This document shows, piece by piece, positions 42,412 through 50,893 of a stretch of 64,000 nucleotides of DNA. How positions within the stretch are numbered: position 1 is the stretch's first letter; each line of letters opens with the position of its first letter. Origin of the DNA: Priestia endophytica DSM 13796 (lineage in GTDB: Bacteria; Bacillota; Bacilli; Bacillales; Bacillaceae_H); contig NZ_FOXX01000006.1 in assembly GCF_900115845.1 (NCBI RefSeq), positions 186,001 to 250,000 on the forward strand, given 5' to 3'. A program made the translations under genes and the position numbers. The notes under the pieces were generated by a model. That model worked only from the letters and a program-made list of their open reading frames with translations, made no database searches and had not been told where the DNA came from.

Positions 42412-43893
42412 TTATTTGTGACTGTCTTTTAAGACTTCTTCCATTTTACTAAACGTGTTTTGAACACTTTGAGAAGGAGTTGTCGTAAATAAGCTTACAA
42501 CTACAACGGCAAGTAAGCTTGCAAAGAAGCCTGGAATCATTTCATACATAAAATCAGCCATCCCTGTTTGCACCCAAGCAAGCACAACAACAGTACCTAC
42601 AATAATGCCGGCAAGAGCACCCCACTTTGTCATACGTCTCCAGAATAGACTCAAAAGAATGGCGGGGCCAAATGCTGAACCGAAACCAGCCCATGCATAG
42701 CCAACAAGATCTAAGATCGTGCTATTTGGTGTATACGAGAGCAGAATGGCAATCACGGCAACCACTAAAACAGCGAGTCGCCCAACTGTAACAAGCTCTT
42801 TATCAGAGGCATTTCTACGGAAGAATGTTTTATAGAAGTCCTCTGTTGCTGCACTTGATGTTACAAGGAGTTGAGATGAAATAGTACTCATAATAGCGGC
42901 TAAAATAGCGGCTAATAAAAACCCTGTAATATAAGAGTTGAATAGAACGTCAGACAACATGATAAAGATCGTTTCAGGATCATTCAATGTTATGTTATTC
43001 TCTGTAACATAGGCTAATCCAAATAGTCCTGTTAAACAAGCTCCAATAATGGAAATAATCATCCAGCCCATTCCAATACGTCGAGCTGGTTTTAATTCTT
43101 TTATAGAACTAATAGCCATAAAACGAACAATAATGTGAGGTTGGCCGAAATAGCCTAATCCCCAAGCAAGAAGTGAGAAGAGACCAATAACTGTTGTTCC
43201 TTTGAAAAGGTCTAAATGTGTTGCATCAATGCTTTTGATGGCATCAAATACATTCGTTGGTCCACCTAAGTCAAATAGCACAACAACGGGTACTAGAATA
43301 AGAGCAAGAAACATAATAATACCTTGCACAAAATCTGTTAAACTTACAGCTAGAAAGCCACCGAAAAGGGTATAAGCAACAACAACAATAGCGATAAGAA
43401 ACATGCCATATTTGTATTCTAACCCAAAAGCAGATTCAAATAATCGTCCACCTGATACTAATCCAGATGAGGTATAAAGTGTAAAGAAAACTAAAATAAC
43501 AAGTGCTGATACTAACCGCAACACACGACTTTTATCTTCAAATCGATTTTCAAAATAATCGGGAATCGTAATGGAGTCATCAGCAACATATGTGTATGTT
43601 CGAAGCCGTGGAGCTACAAGTAAATAATTTAAGTATGCTCCAATTGATAGTCCAACAGCAAGCCATATTCCAGATAATCCTGTTGTATACAATGCACCAG
43701 GAAGCCCCATAAGCATCCATCCGCTCATGTCAGATGCTCCTGCTGAAAGGGCAGTAACTGCAGGACCAAGTCCGCGTCCTCCTAACATGTACCCCGATAT
43801 ATCATCTGTTGATTTTTTATATGCATACCAACCTATTGCGAGCATCCCTAAAAAGTAAATGCCCAATGTAATATAAGAACCAATGTCCACCAA
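42412..43893 (-). CDS. putP: Sodium/proline symporter
   Basis: The 493-residue permease of the SSS family has 13 predicted membrane segments. PutP marks are the opening YITLGIYFLGMLAIGWYAYKKS, GYMLGGRGLGPAVTALSAGASDMSGWMLMGLPGALY, and WGLGYFGQPHIIVRFMAI. Na+ ligands typical of TM8 are in ILAAIMSTISSQLLVTSSAATEDFY. It imports proline for use as a nutrient or osmoprotectant. No putBC genes are adjacent, so the OpuE-like osmotic role cannot be separated from the catabolic one by context. Confidence 0.92.
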   Translation of the reverse strand: MVDIGSYITLGIYFLGMLAIGWYAYKKSTDDISGYMLGGRGLGPAVTALSAGASDMSGWMLMGLPGALYTTGLSGIWLAVGLSIGAYLNYLLVAPRLRTYTYVADDSITIPDYFENRFEDKSRVLRLVSALVILVFFTLYTSSGLVSGGRLFESAFGLEYKYGMFLIAIVVVAYTLFGGFLAVSLTDFVQGIIMFLALILVPVVVLFDLGGPTNVFDAIKSIDATHLDLFKGTTVIGLFSLLAWGLGYFGQPHIIVRFMAISSIKELKPARRIGMGWMIISIIGACLTGLFGLAYVTENNITLNDPETIFIMLSDVLFNSYITGFLLAAILAAIMSTISSQLLVTSSAATEDFYKTFFRRNASDKELVTVGRLAVLVVAVIAILLSYTPNSTILDLVGYAWAGFGSAFGPAILLSLFWRRMTKWGALAGIIVGTVVVLAWVQTGMADFMYEMIPGFFASLLAVVVVSLFTTTPSQSVQNTFSKMEEVLKDSHK

Positions 43894-44219
43894 ATCTCTC
43901 CCTTGTTTGTTTTTACGCTTTAAGCGCTGGTGAAGTGAATTATTTCTCTTATTCTATGAGAAAATAATTTAACTATTCGGACTATTATTGTAAAGTAAAA
44001 AAGACTAGGAGTAAAGTCTGTTTTGAGTAAATATGACTATTATCACCGAAAAAGGTAAAAATATCAAAGGGCCAATAAAATGATATGTTTAAGGAAATAT
44101 AGCTTGTTTTAAAGAATTTGAAGAGAAGGAATATAGTTCTTTTTACCTGTTCGGAATCTCTTGTTAAATTCGTATTCTTATAATAAAGAGAGAAGCGATT
44201 TATTCTCTTTCTCCTCATA
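43894..44219. other. Intergenic region between putP and the cobalamin riboswitch
   Basis: About 330 bp of AT-rich DNA should hold the putP promoter near 43900-43980. A 104-codon minus-strand frame (43985-44299) has low-complexity composition and no ribosome binding site or family pattern, so I do not call it. I see nothing else here. Confidence 0.5.
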
Positions 44220-44247
44220 TTGCAATTGGATACATTTGCTTTATAAT
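44220..44247 (+). promoter_or_regulatory. Likely promoter of the riboswitch-controlled ABC operon
   Basis: TTGCAA (44220-44225) and TATAAT (44242-44247) are 16 bp apart, about 80 bp before the aptamer. Confidence 0.55.
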
Positions 44248-44324
44248 ATAGAAGAACTGCATTTGTAATAATTAGAATATCAGGTTTTAAAAAGTGCAAA
44301 AACTAAAAATTTTATAAAGTTTGG

Positions 44325-44510
44325 AAATAGGTGTAAAGCATAGTTTGCTTGCTTAAAAGGGAAGTCGATGAAATTTCGACACGGACCCGCCACTGTGAAT
44401 GGAGTATAGGAGCTTTAAATAGCCACTGAACAAAAGTTCGGGAAGGTAAAAGGCTCTTTTCCTAAGTCAGGAGACCTGCCTGTTTTAACATCGCTGTTCG
44501 ACCTACGGGA
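44325..44510 (+). ncRNA. Cobalamin riboswitch aptamer
   Basis: All main conserved blocks are present: AAAAGGGAAGTCGATG (44355-44370), CCCGCCACTGTGAAT (44386-44400), AGCCACTG, GGGAAGG, and the B12 box AGTCAGGAGACCTGCC (44465-44480). The outer stem pairs TAGGT (44328-44332) with ACCTA (44501-44505). It stands before a Nik/Opp-type ABC operon, implying that adenosylcobalamin turns the importer off. Confidence 0.95.
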
Positions 44511-44522
44511 GTTTAGGGAGGT

Positions 44523-44604
44523 GGTTAGAATGCCTGTTTTCTTAAACTTTATGAATATAAAAGCATGTCTAACCTTTGAAAGGGAAGACATGCTTATTTT
44601 TTTA
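44523..44604 (+). terminator. Riboswitch expression platform (antiterminator/terminator)
   Basis: The terminator pairs AAGCATGTCT (44561-44570) with AGACATGCTT (44586-44595), then T-rich sequence. The alternative antiterminator pairs GGTTAGA (44523-44529) with TCTAACC (44568-44574), which would use part of the terminator's left arm. Confidence 0.85.
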
Positions 44605-44634
44605 GCCTAGATAAATAAAAGGAGAGAGAAGAAA

Positions 44635-46167
44635 ATGAAAAAAGCGCGCAGTTATCCAGTTATTTTAGCTCTATTATGTTTTGTTTTTTTAGCTATAGCA
44701 GGCTGTTCAGAAGGACAAGATAGGGCAGAGTCAGACTCGAAAAAATTATCCTTTGCTTTCCCATGGAGTCCAAAGAGCCTTGATCCACACGGTAGCGATA
44801 GCTGGGAAGTCATGCGATCTGGTGTAGGTGAAACACTTGTAAAACTAAACGAAGACTTAAAATCAGAACCTTGGTTAGCAAGCAGCTGGGAAAGAAAAAA
44901 TCGTAAAACGTGGATACTCACATTAAGGAAAAATGTAAGCTTTCATAATGGAGAGAAAATGAGCGCTGAAAGTGTAAAAAAATCGCTTCTACGTTCAAAT
45001 GAAAAAGACTCAAAGGTTAAAGATTTATTAAACTTGGAAACTATTCATGTTATCGATAATCACAAAATTGAGATTGTTACAAAACAACCAAACGAAGCTT
45101 TAATTTCACATCTAGCGGATCCATCTACAATTATTGCAGACGTCTCTACATTAGATGAAAAAGAGGAATATCCTGCCCTTACGGGAGCTTTTCAATTTGA
45201 GGAATTTAACAAAGACGAATCGCTGATTATGAAGAGAAATGAGGGCTATTGGGGACAGAAAGCAAGGGTTGAGGAGATTGATATAAAATTCATATCAGAT
45301 GGAAATACGAGACTTATGGCTTTACAATCAGGAGACGTTGACGGTGCTGTTGATATTTCAACAGATCAAATTAGCGTACTGAAAAACAGCGGGAATATAA
45401 ACGTCTTAACTGCTCCTTCACTTCGAACTCATATGATGATGTTCAATATGAACTCAGCTCGCGTAACAAATCCTTCGGTTCGACAAGCAATTGATAAAGT
45501 CTTGCCGAGAGAAGAGATCTTAACGGCTATTATGAAAAATGAAGGAACGAATGGAAATGGCCCATTTCCAGAAGTATTGTCTTTTGGAAAAGTAAAGCAG
45601 AGACAAGAAAATCAGTCTTTTGATTCTTTAATGAAACAAGGAGGTTATACGAAAGAGGAAGGAGTATGGACTAAGGGTGGAGAGCCTTTGCAACTAACAA
45701 TGCTGACTTTCCCTCAACGACCAGAGTTGACGGTAATGGCTGAAACGATTCAAAGTTCACTATTAAAAGAAGGGATAAAAGTAAAGGTAAGAAGTGTGGA
45801 AAATATTGATGAAGTTCTTGCGGAGGATCATTGGGACTTATCCATGTATAGCATGCTGACAGCACATACGGGAGATGCTCAATATTTCTTAAACTTGTTT
45901 TATAATTCTAAGAGCCTAGCAAATGTAAGTCATTATAATTCAGCTGAGGTGGACAAACTGTTGACAGAATTAAATCAAACTTCTGGAGAAAAAGAGCGTG
46001 AAGAAATCGCAATAAAAATCGGTAATCAAATTAATAAAGATATTCCTCAATCTTTTATCGTTTATCCAAATACCGTATTTGGAGTGAATGAAAAGGTGAA
46101 AAACTTTGAGCCAAGTCCAATCGAGTATTACTATATTACTCCAAACGTTGATGTGAGCCCATCTTAA
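44635..46167 (+). CDS. Nik/Opp-type ABC transporter lipoprotein, probably cobalt/nickel
   Basis: The 510-residue family 5 solute-binding protein has lipobox IAGC (Cys24). Its core shows LSFAFPWSPKSLDPHGSDSWEVMRSGVGETLVKL, WTxxLRKNVSFHNGE-type (WILTLRKNVSFHNGEKM) and RTHMMMFNMNSARVTNPSVRQAIDKVL. The last resembles the RTHYMMFN stretch of NikA-like proteins more than peptide-binding OppA. The cobalamin riboswitch in its leader makes a cobalt (or nickel) complex the likeliest substrate; a peptide or other chelate remains possible. The permease gene starts at the next base after the stop. Confidence 0.82.
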   Translation: MKKARSYPVILALLCFVFLAIAGCSEGQDRAESDSKKLSFAFPWSPKSLDPHGSDSWEVMRSGVGETLVKLNEDLKSEPWLASSWERKNRKTWILTLRKNVSFHNGEKMSAESVKKSLLRSNEKDSKVKDLLNLETIHVIDNHKIEIVTKQPNEALISHLADPSTIIADVSTLDEKEEYPALTGAFQFEEFNKDESLIMKRNEGYWGQKARVEEIDIKFISDGNTRLMALQSGDVDGAVDISTDQISVLKNSGNINVLTAPSLRTHMMMFNMNSARVTNPSVRQAIDKVLPREEILTAIMKNEGTNGNGPFPEVLSFGKVKQRQENQSFDSLMKQGGYTKEEGVWTKGGEPLQLTMLTFPQRPELTVMAETIQSSLLKEGIKVKVRSVENIDEVLAEDHWDLSMYSMLTAHTGDAQYFLNLFYNSKSLANVSHYNSAEVDKLLTELNQTSGEKEREEIAIKIGNQINKDIPQSFIVYPNTVFGVNEKVKNFEPSPIEYYYITPNVDVSPS

Positions 46168-47097
46168 ATGATTCGCTTTATCGTTGAACGCGTTGTACAG
46201 CTTGTTCTTGTCGTTTTTCTTATGTCAACATTCACATTTTTATTGCTTAGGCTAGCCCCGGGAGATCCTGCACGCATTATGTTAACAGCTCATAACGTCC
46301 CTGCATCACAGGAAGCGTTAGATAGCGTAAGAGCAGAGCTTGGTTTAACAAACACACTCCCCGTTCAGTATGTGTATTGGATAAAAGACGTATTTACAGG
46401 ACAGTGGGGAGTGTCCTATATGTCAAAACAGCCTGTACTTGAAGAAATTGTGAGAAGAATTCCAGCCACATTTGAACTAGCACTAGGCGGTTTAGGGGTT
46501 ATGCTTTTTATGACTTTTCTTTTGGGAATGTCAACAGCCCTCCGTTCACAAGGAATAGTGAATCGTTTTGGGAAGGGACTTGCGCTTGTTGGCTCATCTC
46601 TTCCATCATTTTGGCTCGGATTTTTACTTATATATATTTGTTCTGTAAAGTATCAGTTGCTTCCTTCAATGGGAAGAGGGAGCTTAGAGAATTTAGTATT
46701 GCCAGCTATCACACTTGGTTTTGGACTTGGAACAGTGTATGCCCGTGTATTCCGAGAGCATTTGCTTGATGTTTTACAAAAGCCTTTTGTGAAAGCAGCA
46801 AGAGCAAGAGGACAGTCTGAGTTTTCCCTTTTAACAGGTGAAGTATTGAAACATGCTATATTACCAATGATTACGATGACAGGGACGAGCTTTGCTTTTA
46901 TGCTTGGCGGGAGTATCATTGTTGAAACGGTTTTTTCTTGGCCTGGATTAGGTCGTTACATCATTGATGCGATTAATATGAGAGACTATCCTATTATTCA
47001 AGGGTATGTTATTTTTACGACTTTCTTATTTGTGCTAATTCATATTTTAATAGATATATTGTGTAGTTTTGTTGACCCTCGGTTACGGGCCAACTAG
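46168..47097 (+). CDS. ABC transporter permease 1 (NikB/OppB type)
   Basis: The 309-residue membrane protein has six membrane segments, the opening MIRFIVERVVQLVLVVFLMSTFTFLLLRLAPGDP typical of OppB/NikB, and the EAA loop KAARARGQSEFSLLTGEVLKHAILP near residues 210-232. GSIIVETVFSWPGLGRYIIDAI is the family C-terminal block. It starts directly after the lipoprotein stop, without its own strong ribosome binding site, so it is translated by coupling. Confidence 0.9.
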   Translation: MIRFIVERVVQLVLVVFLMSTFTFLLLRLAPGDPARIMLTAHNVPASQEALDSVRAELGLTNTLPVQYVYWIKDVFTGQWGVSYMSKQPVLEEIVRRIPATFELALGGLGVMLFMTFLLGMSTALRSQGIVNRFGKGLALVGSSLPSFWLGFLLIYICSVKYQLLPSMGRGSLENLVLPAITLGFGLGTVYARVFREHLLDVLQKPFVKAARARGQSEFSLLTGEVLKHAILPMITMTGTSFAFMLGGSIIVETVFSWPGLGRYIIDAINMRDYPIIQGYVIFTTFLFVLIHILIDILCSFVDPRLRAN

Positions 47098-47108
47098 GAG
47101 GAAAAAGA

Positions 47109-47921
47109 ATGACACATCAGTTTTATAAAAAATATAGCCGAGGAATGAAAGGTGTAAGTTTTCTTATCGTTCTTTTACTTGTGGGACTGTTAGCGCCTCT
47201 TTTGGCACCGCATAATCCTTTAGATACGAATTTGGCTCAGCGGTTACATCCGCCAAGTTCTACTTATCCATTTGGAACAGATCATGTGGGAAGATGCATA
47301 CTGTCTCGTATTTTGTATGGAATGAGAATAAGTGTTGGAGGAGCTTTCCTCATTATGATTAATACGATTCTTATTAGCCTTCCAATTGGTCTTTTAGCAG
47401 GATACAAAAGTAGAAAGGGCACCTTTTTTCTGCGCATTATGGATGGTTTTCTGGCTGTGCCTGATATTGTTCTTACTATTGCTATTGTTGGTGTGCTAGG
47501 GCAAGGGTTTATAAATATGATGATTGCAGTTGTAATTGTTCGGTGGGCAAACTATGTGCGCATTGTGCGTAGTTTTGTTTTAAATATTTGTGAGGAAGAT
47601 TACATAAAAGGAGCAAGAATGGCTGGAAATACGCACTTTCAAGTGATTGTAAGATATATTGTTCCATCTATTTTTACTCCACTTACTGTTTTTATTTCTC
47701 TTGATATGGGCAAGATCGTGCTTTTAATGGCAGGGTTATCTTTTCTTGGATTAGGTGTACAACCACCAACGCCTGAGTGGGGAGTTATGCTTCATGATGG
47801 AGCTTCTTATTTTCAAAGTGCTCCACACGTTATGCTGTTTCCAGGGCTCTTTGTTTTACTTTTTGTATTAGTATGTCAGCTTATAAGTGAAGATTTAAAA
47901 AAGAATAGTGGTGAACGTTAA
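47109..47921 (+). CDS. ABC transporter permease 2 (NikC/OppC type)
   Basis: The 270-residue membrane protein has the OppC/NikC hallmarks LLAPLLAPHNPLDTNLAQRLHPPSSTYPFGTDHVGRCILSRILYG near the N-terminus. The EAA loop is KGARMAGNTHFQVIVRYIVP, followed by AGLSFLGLGVQPPTPEWGVML. It pairs with permease 1 to form the channel. AGGAGG lies 8 bp before the ATG. Confidence 0.9.
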   Translation: MTHQFYKKYSRGMKGVSFLIVLLLVGLLAPLLAPHNPLDTNLAQRLHPPSSTYPFGTDHVGRCILSRILYGMRISVGGAFLIMINTILISLPIGLLAGYKSRKGTFFLRIMDGFLAVPDIVLTIAIVGVLGQGFINMMIAVVIVRWANYVRIVRSFVLNICEEDYIKGARMAGNTHFQVIVRYIVPSIFTPLTVFISLDMGKIVLLMAGLSFLGLGVQPPTPEWGVMLHDGASYFQSAPHVMLFPGLFVLLFVLVCQLISEDLKKNSGER

Positions 47922-47922
47922 A

Positions 47923-48636
47923 TTGAAAAATGACGCGTTGTTGCAGGTAGAGAATTTAGAAATCTCCACAATTATAAAAGAGAAGAAGGTCCCTCTCATA
48001 AAAGGAGCTTCATTTCATATTCACAAAGGGGAAATTGTTGCTTTAGTAGGAGAGAGCGGTTGTGGAAAAAGCCTAACAGCTCATGCCTTAGTAGGCCTGC
48101 TTGAGAAGAACTGTCAAGTGACAGGAGGAGCCATTTATTATAAAAGTAAACGTTTAGATGAAAGGGATAAAAAAGATTTTCAGCGAATAAGGGGCCATGA
48201 AGTAGGCCTGCTTATCCAAGAATCTTTGAATGGTTTGAACCCGCTTCATACTGTGAAAAAACATATAAAAAGAACGCTTAAAAAGCATAGAGATTTACCA
48301 AAGGATAAAAAGCATATTTATGAGCTCTTACAAAGTGTTGGATTTAAAGATCCAGGCTATATTTTATCTTCCTATCCTTTTGAACTTAGCGGTGGTATGC
48401 GTCAGCGCGTCCTCCTCTCGATGATGCTTAGTTTAAAACCATCTCTTCTTATTGCAGATGAACCAACAACAGCTCTTGACACAATCAATAAAGAGAAAGT
48501 AATGCAGTTGCTAAAAAAACTTCAAAAACAATATGGGTTAACCGTTTTGCTTATTTCTCATGATCAAGAGAGTGTGGCAAGAATTGCAGATCGAGTCATT
48601 AGAATGAAGAAAGGAGGAAAGATAGTATGTTCTTAA
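47923..48636 (+). CDS. ABC transporter ATPase 1 (NikD/OppD type)
   Basis: The 237-residue ATPase has Walker A GESGCGKSLT, Q-loop LLIQESLNGLNPLHTV, signature LSGGMRQR, Walker B LLIADEPTTALD and H-loop LISHD. It is short for OppD because the C-terminal oligopeptide extension with its iron-sulfur or lipid-binding cysteines is missing, as in NikD. The start is uncertain: TTG at 47923 follows GGTGA by 8 bp, while in-frame GTGs at 47908 and 47911 lack a ribosome binding site. Confidence 0.88.
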   Translation: MKNDALLQVENLEISTIIKEKKVPLIKGASFHIHKGEIVALVGESGCGKSLTAHALVGLLEKNCQVTGGAIYYKSKRLDERDKKDFQRIRGHEVGLLIQESLNGLNPLHTVKKHIKRTLKKHRDLPKDKKHIYELLQSVGFKDPGYILSSYPFELSGGMRQRVLLSMMLSLKPSLLIADEPTTALDTINKEKVMQLLKKLQKQYGLTVLLISHDQESVARIADRVIRMKKGGKIVCS

Positions 48637-49403
48637 AACTAGAGTCGGTTACAAAAGAATACCAAACACAAAGACGCTTTCGTTCCTCCTCTATAACCGC
48701 CGTGGATACGGTAAGTTTGAATATAAAAAAAGGAGAGCGGATAGGATTAGTCGGGGAGAGTGGAAGTGGAAAAAGTACATTAGCAAAACTCATTACAAAA
48801 TTTGAGAGCATTACAAAAGGTGAAATTTTTATAAATGGATATTCTGTACATAATGGTGATTTGAGCGAGCTTGAGTTATATAAAAAAGTTCAGCTCGTTT
48901 TTCAAGACTCCTCTTTTTCCCTCTCTCCGAGGATGCCTGTTAAAGCTCTTATAGAAGAGCCATTGCGAAATTTCTTTAAGTTGAATAAGGAAGAAAGAGA
49001 GAAGAAATGCTTTTCGTTGATTCAAAAAGTAGGTCTTGATGAAACATTCTTAGAAAGATATCCAGGAGAGTTAAGCGGAGGGCAGAAACAGCGAGTATGT
49101 ATTGCAAGAGCAATAGCTGTAGAGCCTGAGCTTATTATATTTGATGAAAGTCTCGCAAGCCTTGATCAACCGGCTCAAATGTCTATCATTCATATGCTTC
49201 TTGACTTACAAAAAGAAAAAGGTTTAGCATACTTATTTATTACCCATGATTTAGCATCAGCCAAAAAGCTTTGTGAAGGGATTGCTGTGATGTACAAAGG
49301 TAAAATTGTTGAAGTCGTAAAAGACTGGAAAACGGATCCATTTACACATCCTTATGCAAAACTCCTTTTTCATAAAAATGAAGTAAAAACCATCTTTTTA
49401 TAG
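48627..49403 (+). CDS. ABC transporter ATPase 2 (NikE/OppF type)
   Basis: The 258-residue ATPase has Walker A GESGSGKST, Q-loop LVFQDSSFSLSPRMPV, signature LSGGQKQR, Walker B LIIFDESLASLD and H-loop FITHD. It overlaps ATPase 1 by 10 bp and follows AAGGAGG. It completes a five-gene importer (lipoprotein, two permeases, two ATPases). A terminator follows the stop closely. Confidence 0.9.
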   Translation: MFLKLESVTKEYQTQRRFRSSSITAVDTVSLNIKKGERIGLVGESGSGKSTLAKLITKFESITKGEIFINGYSVHNGDLSELELYKKVQLVFQDSSFSLSPRMPVKALIEEPLRNFFKLNKEEREKKCFSLIQKVGLDETFLERYPGELSGGQKQRVCIARAIAVEPELIIFDESLASLDQPAQMSIIHMLLDLQKEKGLAYLFITHDLASAKKLCEGIAVMYKGKIVEVVKDWKTDPFTHPYAKLLFHKNEVKTIFL

Positions 49404-49420
49404 ATGGTTTTATTTTTTAC
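49385..49420 (+). terminator. Terminator of the cobalamin-controlled ABC operon
   Basis: AAAACCATCT pairs with AGATGGTTTT, overlapping the end of the last gene, then a T-run. Confidence 0.9.
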
Positions 49421-49566
49421 CATAAAAAGTAATCGAAAAGAACGATAATTAACGCTATAATACAAAGAAAAATGAAAATCAGCTTGATTATTCTATATTT
49501 TTGAAACGCTTTAAGGTTTCAATCGTTATAATAGAGGAGAAAAAGCGAAAGGAAAGAGGGGAGACC

Positions 49567-50295
49567 TTGTTTATTGTAGAACTATTATTTGTTGCAATTA
49601 TCTTGTTTCTTATTTACAGTATTTTGCCAACGCTTTTCATTCGTTTGTCTTCTCTTCGTATTGTTAAGAAAGGCGTAGGAGAAAAAAAGATTTCTCTCAC
49701 TTTTGATGATGGTCCACATCCTCAATATACGAAGAACCTTCTTGATTTATTGAAAAGGCACAATGTAAAAGCAACTTTTTTTGTTGTAGGAGAGCATGCT
49801 TTAAAGCACCCGCACTTATTGAGAAGAATGGTTATTGAAGGCCATGAAATAGGGATTCATCACTACAAGCACAAAAGTGGATGGTTTTTAACACCCGGAA
49901 AATTGAAAAAGGAACTCAAAATGTGCCAAGAGGCGATCGAGCATATTACAGGAAGAGAAGTGAGATATTATAGACCGCCATGGGGCCATTTTAATATATG
50001 TACACTAGCATTAGCAAAAACATATCAAATTATTATGTGGTCTGTAATCTTGCAAGATTGGAAAATCGAAAAGGGAGAAAGCACTCTCTCAAAACGCTTA
50101 ATCGAAGGGCTTTGCGATGGTCATATTTATCTTTTACACGATAATGGTTCCACATTTGGAGCCGAAGAACAGGCTCCTCGTATTATGATTGAGCAGCTTT
50201 CTTTGTTTTTAGATGAAATGCACAAAAGAAATTTCACATGTGTAAGCTTACAAGACCTTATAGTAGGGAAGAAACACTATAGAATAGGACATTAA
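49567..50295 (+). CDS. Membrane-anchored polysaccharide deacetylase (NodB domain)
   Basis: The 242-residue protein has one N-terminal membrane segment (residues 2-24) and an outside NodB domain. Motif 1 is LTFDDGPHPQYT, motif 2 HEIGIHHYKH, motif 3 RYYRPPWGHFN, and motif 5 ends with HIYLLHDNG. Asp and His ligands for the metal are present. It may deacetylate a cell wall or other surface glycan. The TTG at 49567 follows GAGGGGAG by 4-6 bp; the frame extends back to 49501 without a ribosome binding site. The next two genes (DedA and glycosyltransferase) follow at short spacing and suggest one envelope-related operon, similar to the B. subtilis yko genes. Confidence 0.85.
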   Translation: MFIVELLFVAIILFLIYSILPTLFIRLSSLRIVKKGVGEKKISLTFDDGPHPQYTKNLLDLLKRHNVKATFFVVGEHALKHPHLLRRMVIEGHEIGIHHYKHKSGWFLTPGKLKKELKMCQEAIEHITGREVRYYRPPWGHFNICTLALAKTYQIIMWSVILQDWKIEKGESTLSKRLIEGLCDGHIYLLHDNGSTFGAEEQAPRIMIEQLSLFLDEMHKRNFTCVSLQDLIVGKKHYRIGH

Positions 50296-50298
50296 AAA

Positions 50299-50880
50299 AT
50301 GAATGTAGATCAAATTACTGAGTATTTACTAACATATGGATATTGGATCATTTTACTTGTGTTATTTTGCGGAATTGTTGGAATACCAGCGCCAGAAGAG
50401 ACGTTTCTTGTCTTTATAGGTATGCTTATTGCCAAACATCAGCTTTCATTTTATGGGAGCATTGGAAGTGCTTTTGCAGGAACATTAGTTGGAATGCTCT
50501 GTGCTTATTTTATAGGAAGAAAAGTTGGTAGTCCGTTTGTAAAGAAGTTTGGTAAATACATTAAGATCACAGAGGAGAATAGGGAAGAAACATATAGGAA
50601 TTTTAAACGTCATGGAAAGCTGTCAACGTTGTTATGTTTGTTCATCCCAGGTTTTCGTCAAATAACGCCGTACGTAGCTGGAATCACAGGGTTTCCAGTT
50701 CTTTCATACCTGCTTTTTGCAACACTTGGGAGTGGCTTATGGGTTGTGTTGTATATTATAGGCGGCTATTTTATTGGAAATCGTATCCCTGTTGAATATG
50801 TCTCGTTTTTAGGACTAGCAGCATTGATTGGGTTTATTGTTGTGATCATTGTAAAAAAACGAAAGAAAACAAGTAAATAA
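50299..50880 (+). CDS. DedA-family membrane protein
   Basis: The 193-residue integral membrane protein has about five to six hydrophobic segments. DedA family marks are GIVGIPAPEETFLVFIGML, GTLVGMLCAYFIGRKVG and the catalytic-like FIPGFRQITPYVAGITGFPVLSYLL (F/Y-R-P-G arginine region). DedA proteins are flippases for lipid carriers or phospholipids. It starts 3 bp after the deacetylase stop, and the next gene starts 13 bp after its own stop, so a joint role in moving a lipid-linked sugar is plausible. Confidence 0.88.
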   Translation: MNVDQITEYLLTYGYWIILLVLFCGIVGIPAPEETFLVFIGMLIAKHQLSFYGSIGSAFAGTLVGMLCAYFIGRKVGSPFVKKFGKYIKITEENREETYRNFKRHGKLSTLLCLFIPGFRQITPYVAGITGFPVLSYLLFATLGSGLWVVLYIIGGYFIGNRIPVEYVSFLGLAALIGFIVVIIVKKRKKTSK

Positions 50881-50893
50881 GGAGGTGCATTCC

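Noticed and set aside
43985-44299. 104-codon minus-strand open frame before the riboswitch
   Set aside because: Low-complexity composition rich in F, Y, N and K from AT-rich DNA, no start site and no family pattern; it also covers the promoter region of the riboswitch.
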